This document shows positions 14,033 through 17,428 of a stretch of DNA of 17,428 bases, piece by piece. The notes beneath the pieces are model-generated. The model did no database searches. It was not told the origin of the DNA and was given only the letters and a program-made list of their open reading frames with translations. The stretch comes from Alphaproteobacteria bacterium UBA6187 (GTDB lineage Bacteria > Pseudomonadota > Alphaproteobacteria > Rickettsiales > UBA6187): positions 1 through 17,428 of the forward strand of contig DITJ01000109.1 in NCBI GenBank assembly GCA_002422795.1, written 5' to 3'. A program made the position numbers and the translations under genes. The stretch's first letter is position 1. The number at the start of each line of letters is the position of its first letter.

Positions 14033-14062
14033 AAATCATAATTACACTTATTAACTTTAAGG

Positions 14063-14084
14063 TTGCATTGTAATAATAATGCAA
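14063..14084. repeat. Second small hairpin upstream of the exporter genes
   Basis: TTGCATT (14063-14069) pairs with AATGCAA (14078-14084) across an 8-base AT-rich loop. It lies 65 bases before the ABC gene start and could be part of the leader. The stem is short, so this may be chance. Confidence 0.3.
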
Positions 14085-14125
14085 TACAAATGCAGTTTCG
14101 ATTATCAACAGCCCATCATGTAGTA

Positions 14126-14152
14126 ATGGCGAATAAAATTATATTGAAATGA
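14126..14152 (+). CDS. Possible 8-codon leader ORF overlapping the ABC gene start
   Basis: ATG at 14126 encodes MANKIILK and stops at a TGA (14150-14152) that overlaps the ABC ATG as ATGA. The ABC gene has no visible ribosome-binding site, so coupling through this leader is conceivable. The leader has no clear Shine-Dalgarno sequence either, and an overlap this short can arise by chance. Confidence 0.2.
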   Translation: MANKIILK

Positions 14153-15858
14153 CCCAAAACAAAAAACAAAGCTTCCTTGATGAAAGCCTGCAAGCTTGCA
14201 AAATTGCACTCCGCTATTCATTCATTTTCAGTTTCTTCAGTAACTTACTGATGCTGCTGGTTCCTGTATATTCCATGCAGGTGCTTGATAGAGTGATTTC
14301 CAGCGGCAGTATTGAAACACTGGTGATGCTTACGGTTATTACATTTATTGCCATACTTGGTTATATTTTCCTTTCCGGGGTGCGCTCCACCATGATGATG
14401 AAAATTGGTAACTGGATGGATAAAACCATTGCCCCCCAGATTTTTGCACGGCTTATTGAGAGTACCGCGCAAGGCCGCAAAAATGAAGGCACTCAGGCGA
14501 TGGGCGATTTCCAGGTGATTAAAGGATTTATCAGCGGTCCTACAATTTCCACGCTGATTGATACGCCATGGGCTATAATTTTTATGGCGGTTTTATTTAT
14601 AATCCATCCGGTTATAGGCTACACCACTTTAATCTGGGGAGCGATATTATTTGCACTTGCCGTTGTGAATGAAATAGTCACAAAGCCGGTTATGGATGTG
14701 GCAAGTGGCCATGCAATCCGCGCCTCGCGCCATGTTGAAGCTTCCACCCGCAATGCCGAGGCGGTGGAGGCAATGGGCATGGTTGGCAATGTGCAAAAAA
14801 CCTGGAGTGAACAAAACCAGAAAAGCAGTATGCTGCAACTGGCGGCTGGCGGCAAGGCCGGGATGATTGGTTCAATTTCAAAATTTATAAGGATGCTGGC
14901 GCAAATATCAATCACAGGGTTTGGTGCATATTTTGTGCTTGCCAATGAAATGACCGTAGGCGGCATGATTGGAGCGGGCATTATTGCAGGCAAAGCGCTT
15001 GCCCCTTTTGAGATGGCAATCACTTCATGGAAAGGCGTGATTTCTGCGCGTAAATCACTGGAACGCCTCCGTAAAATACTAGGCGAAGCACCGGAGCGTA
15101 TAGAAAATATTGATTTGCCCGAGCCACTCGGTAAAGTCAGTTTTGATAAGGTATATTTTGCGCCTTATGGCAACAGTAAACCCATTATCACCGGCATTTC
15201 TTTTGATGTGGAGCCGGGCGAAATACTTGGAATAATCGGCCCCAGCGCATCAGGAAAATCTACCACTGCAAAGCTCATGACCGGGGTGTGGAAACCCAAT
15301 TCCGGTGCGGTGCGGCTTGATGGCGCGGATGTTTACCACTGGAAGCGTGGCTCATTCGGAAAATATGTTGGCTATCTGCCGCAGGATATCGAACTTTTTG
15401 CAGGAACGGTTAAGGAAAATATTGCCAGAATGGATGCTGATTCTGATGATGAAGCAATAATAAAAGCCGCTAAGGATGCCAATGCGCATGAAATGATATT
15501 GGCTTTGCCGCTAGGTTATAACACAGAAATTGGTGATGGCGGAGCGATGCTTTCAGCAGGCCAAAGGCAGCGTATTGGCCTTGCCCGTGCTTTCTTCGGC
15601 AACCCTAAATTAATTGTGCTGGATGAGCCAAATTCTAACCTGGATACTGAAGGTGAAATCGCGCTTGCCGGGGCGCTGAGGAATGCCAAAGAAAATGGCA
15701 GCACCTTAATTATTATTTCCCATAAACCTGGCATCATCGCTTTAACTGATAAAATACTGATTATGAAAAATGGCGCTGTGGCTAGTTTTGGCGCAAGGGA
15801 TGAGGTGCTGGCGAAATTGCAGGGGAAGGAAATGCCGATGTTGGCCTATAAGCCGTGA
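14149..15858 (+). CDS. Type I secretion ABC transporter/permease (PrtD/AprD-like)
   Basis: This inner-membrane ATPase would energise export of RTX proteins directly to the outside together with a fusion protein and a TolC-type channel. Its N-terminal half is an exporter-type membrane domain starting with hydrophobic segments (ALRYSFIFSFFSNLLMLLVP). The nucleotide-binding domain has Walker A GPSASGKST (364-372), Q-loop Q412 in YLPQDIELF, signature LSAGQRQR (from 468), Walker B LIVLDEP (488-494, catalytic E493) and H-loop H525 in IIISHKPG. At 569 residues it is the size usual for PrtD, without an N-terminal peptidase or CLD domain. All catalytic residues are present, so it looks functional although the neighbouring RTX gene is broken. 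It lies 174 bases after the RTX gene's natural end and 108 before the fusion-protein gene. Confidence 0.93.
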   Translation: MTQNKKQSFLDESLQACKIALRYSFIFSFFSNLLMLLVPVYSMQVLDRVISSGSIETLVMLTVITFIAILGYIFLSGVRSTMMMKIGNWMDKTIAPQIFARLIESTAQGRKNEGTQAMGDFQVIKGFISGPTISTLIDTPWAIIFMAVLFIIHPVIGYTTLIWGAILFALAVVNEIVTKPVMDVASGHAIRASRHVEASTRNAEAVEAMGMVGNVQKTWSEQNQKSSMLQLAAGGKAGMIGSISKFIRMLAQISITGFGAYFVLANEMTVGGMIGAGIIAGKALAPFEMAITSWKGVISARKSLERLRKILGEAPERIENIDLPEPLGKVSFDKVYFAPYGNSKPIITGISFDVEPGEILGIIGPSASGKSTTAKLMTGVWKPNSGAVRLDGADVYHWKRGSFGKYVGYLPQDIELFAGTVKENIARMDADSDDEAIIKAAKDANAHEMILALPLGYNTEIGDGGAMLSAGQRQRIGLARAFFGNPKLIVLDEPNSNLDTEGEIALAGALRNAKENGSTLIIISHKPGIIALTDKILIMKNGAVASFGARDEVLAKLQGKEMPMLAYKP

Positions 15859-15862
15859 AATT

Positions 15863-15890
15863 CCTCCCCCCGCAAGTGGCGGTGGGGAGG
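15863..15890. repeat. GC-rich hairpin between the ABC and fusion-protein genes
   Basis: CCTCCCC plus CCGC (15863-15873) pairs with GCGG and GGGGAGG (15879-15890), with a 5-base loop and one unpaired T. It begins four bases after the ABC stop. There is no T run after it. A strong structure here could set the relative amounts of the two exporter proteins by partial attenuation or RNA protection. Its GC content stands out from its surroundings. Confidence 0.6.
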
Positions 15891-15966
15891 GGGTAATCAC
15901 GGCTCATTATTAAATATTAGTGCCCAAATAAGAGGGAATTACAGAAAAATTTAAAAATAGAAAAAA

Positions 15967-17364
15967 ATGAACACATACATACAAAAACTCCACTCCCTAT
16001 GGAATGCACTAGTAACATATATAAAACAAGATATAGCCCCACACTCCCGTGAAAAAGATACCGAAATGGAACGTGAAGTGCGAACTGTTATAGCGTCTTC
16101 TGTAAAATCCGGCTTTCTGGTAATTGCTGTGCTTTTTGTATTTTTTATTATATGGGGCGGGCTTGCTCCCATAGATAGCGCGGTGGTAGCCCCAGGCTCG
16201 GTTTCCCTGCAATCCAACCGCAAAACTGTGCAGCATTTGGAAGGCGGGATAATTTCTGAAATTCTTGTAAAAGAAGGTGAGTTTGTAGAAAAAAACCAGC
16301 CGCTTATATATCTGAATGCATCTTCCGCAAGCGCGCAGCAATCGGTGCTTATGGGGCAGTTGATTACCGAACTTGCCTCGGAAAGCAGGCTGGTTGCAGC
16401 CCGTGATGGTACTGAATCTATTGCTCTTCCTGTAGAGCTTGCAAATTATCCAGACCAGGCAAAAGTAGCTGAATTAATTGACGGGCAAAAGCGCCTGTTC
16501 GAAAGCAAAAAATCTGCAAAAAATGGTAAAATTGACATACTTGAAGAGCGCATCGGTCAATATCAGGAACAGATAACCGGCCTCGAAATCCAGGGCAGAG
16601 AAGTGAAAAAGCAATTACTTATAACCTCCGAGCAAATCAAAACTGCGCAGGAATTATTCAACCGTGGCTATGGCCAGAAATCCAGGATGCTGGAATTCCA
16701 AAATTCTGAAGCAGAATTGCAAAGAAAGAAAGCCGAATATGAATCGCAAATCGCCACCACCAATGGCAGCATTTCCGAAACAAAACTACAAGTTCTTAAT
16801 GAAGAAAACGATTATATAAAAGAAGTAATAGACGAACTTAAAGATGTTCAGCAAAAAATCTCCGGTTTCCGCGACCAGTTACAAGCTTACAATGATGTGC
16901 TGGCACGAACGGTAATCTATGCGCCTATCGCAGGCAAAGTCACTGGCCTTAAACAACACACAATCGGCGGCGTTATTATGGCTGGCGCACCGCTTATGGA
17001 GATAATACCCAAAGATGATAGTTTGGAAGTGGAAGTTTATGTACAAACGCAAGATATAGATGTAGTGCATGAAGGGCTGCCTGCCAAAATCATGCTGACC
17101 GCCTATCGCAGCCGCGTTGCACCTAAAGTTGATGGTAAGGTAACTTATGTTTCTGCCGATAAATTCACCGAAGACAAAACCGGCAAAGAATATTATATGG
17201 CGCATGTAAAAATTGATGCAGAATCATTAAAAACCCTTGGTGATGGCATGACCCTATACCCAGGAATGCCCGCCGAAATATTCATAACCACAGGCGAAAC
17301 AACCTTGCTTAAATACCTGGCAAGACCACTTATGGATTCGGTAAGGAAATCGGTGAGGGAGTGA
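15967..17364 (+). CDS. Type I secretion membrane fusion protein (HlyD/PrtE family)
   Basis: This periplasmic adaptor anchored in the inner membrane would link the ABC transporter to an outer-membrane channel. A short cytoplasmic N-terminus precedes one transmembrane segment (about 49-65, GFLVIAVLFVFFIIW). Next come the first half of the lipoyl-like domain (residues 87-113, TVQHLEGGIISEILVKEGE), a long charged coiled coil (about 175-300), the second lipoyl half (TVIYAPIAGKVTGL) and the beta-barrel domain, ending PGMPAEIFITTGETTLLKYL. The 465-residue length is typical. The ATG at 15967 has only an A-rich leader; M34 is an alternative start but would shorten the cytoplasmic part. It follows the ABC gene on the same strand, as in prtDE operons. 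No TolC-type gene appears in the 64 bases left after it. Confidence 0.92.
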   Translation: MNTYIQKLHSLWNALVTYIKQDIAPHSREKDTEMEREVRTVIASSVKSGFLVIAVLFVFFIIWGGLAPIDSAVVAPGSVSLQSNRKTVQHLEGGIISEILVKEGEFVEKNQPLIYLNASSASAQQSVLMGQLITELASESRLVAARDGTESIALPVELANYPDQAKVAELIDGQKRLFESKKSAKNGKIDILEERIGQYQEQITGLEIQGREVKKQLLITSEQIKTAQELFNRGYGQKSRMLEFQNSEAELQRKKAEYESQIATTNGSISETKLQVLNEENDYIKEVIDELKDVQQKISGFRDQLQAYNDVLARTVIYAPIAGKVTGLKQHTIGGVIMAGAPLMEIIPKDDSLEVEVYVQTQDIDVVHEGLPAKIMLTAYRSRVAPKVDGKVTYVSADKFTEDKTGKEYYMAHVKIDAESLKTLGDGMTLYPGMPAEIFITTGETTLLKYLARPLMDSVRKSVRE

Positions 17365-17428
17365 GAAAACTCATTTTTGTGTAATATATTCTTTGCTGAT
17401 TAACCTAATTATCCCAACTGCTAAACCT

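Overview
The window looks like accessory DNA from an AT-rich alphaproteobacterium, most plausibly a host-associated Rickettsiales- or Holosporales-like lineage. This placement is an inference. It rests on low GC, weak ribosome-binding sites, an MHS-family (ProP-like) transporter, several broken genes, and a GC-rich palindromic element inserted in frame in a protein gene, as Rickettsia palindromic elements do. No rRNA or marker gene is present to settle it. TGA acts as a normal stop here: the EEP-family, ABC-transporter and fusion-protein genes all end in TGA.

Layout. Bases 1-59 hold the 3' end of an unidentified + strand gene ending in a QLTLF motif, followed by four closely spaced hairpins (68-194). 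Bases 311-2307 are a two-gene operon with a 1-base overlap: a phospholipase D/cardiolipin-synthase-like protein (two HKD motifs, interrupted by the palindromic element at 863-987) and an endonuclease/exonuclease/phosphatase-fold protein. Bases 2308-2966 carry a tRNA-Phe(GAA), a degenerate tRNA-Phe copy 167 bases upstream of it, and four copies of an 8-mer, GGACGGCA. Bases 2967-3414 hold two overlapping small genes, both broken. On the minus strand lie a cupin-like protein of unknown role (3480-4184) and an MHS-type major facilitator transporter (4309-5532).

Bases 5519-17364 form a type I secretion locus. One very large RTX gene is cut by an in-frame TGA at 8078-8080: the same frame continues for another 1,950 codons with RTX repeats on both sides of the stop. 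A 1-base deletion near 13908 then diverts the 3' end, so that the acidic/aromatic C-terminal secretion signal (13909-13974) is out of frame. The RTX product has an N-terminal hydrophobic, helix-repeat region, about 24 calcium-binding nonapeptides, a second RTX block, a seven-repeat module that probably forms a beta-propeller, and 17 tandem units of mostly exactly 71 or 80 residues. It is followed by its presumed exporter: a PrtD-like ABC transporter (14149-15858) and an HlyD/PrtE-like membrane fusion protein (15967-17364). No TolC-type outer membrane gene lies in the window.

How it fits together. The ABC protein and the fusion protein would export the RTX protein through an outer-membrane channel encoded elsewhere. 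As read, the substrate gene is broken twice and also seems to have lost its original 5' end, which abuts and overlaps the 5' end of the divergent transporter gene. The exporter genes look intact, so they may serve other RTX substrates. The repeated breaks point to ongoing gene decay or, for the single-base deletions, possibly to assembly error.
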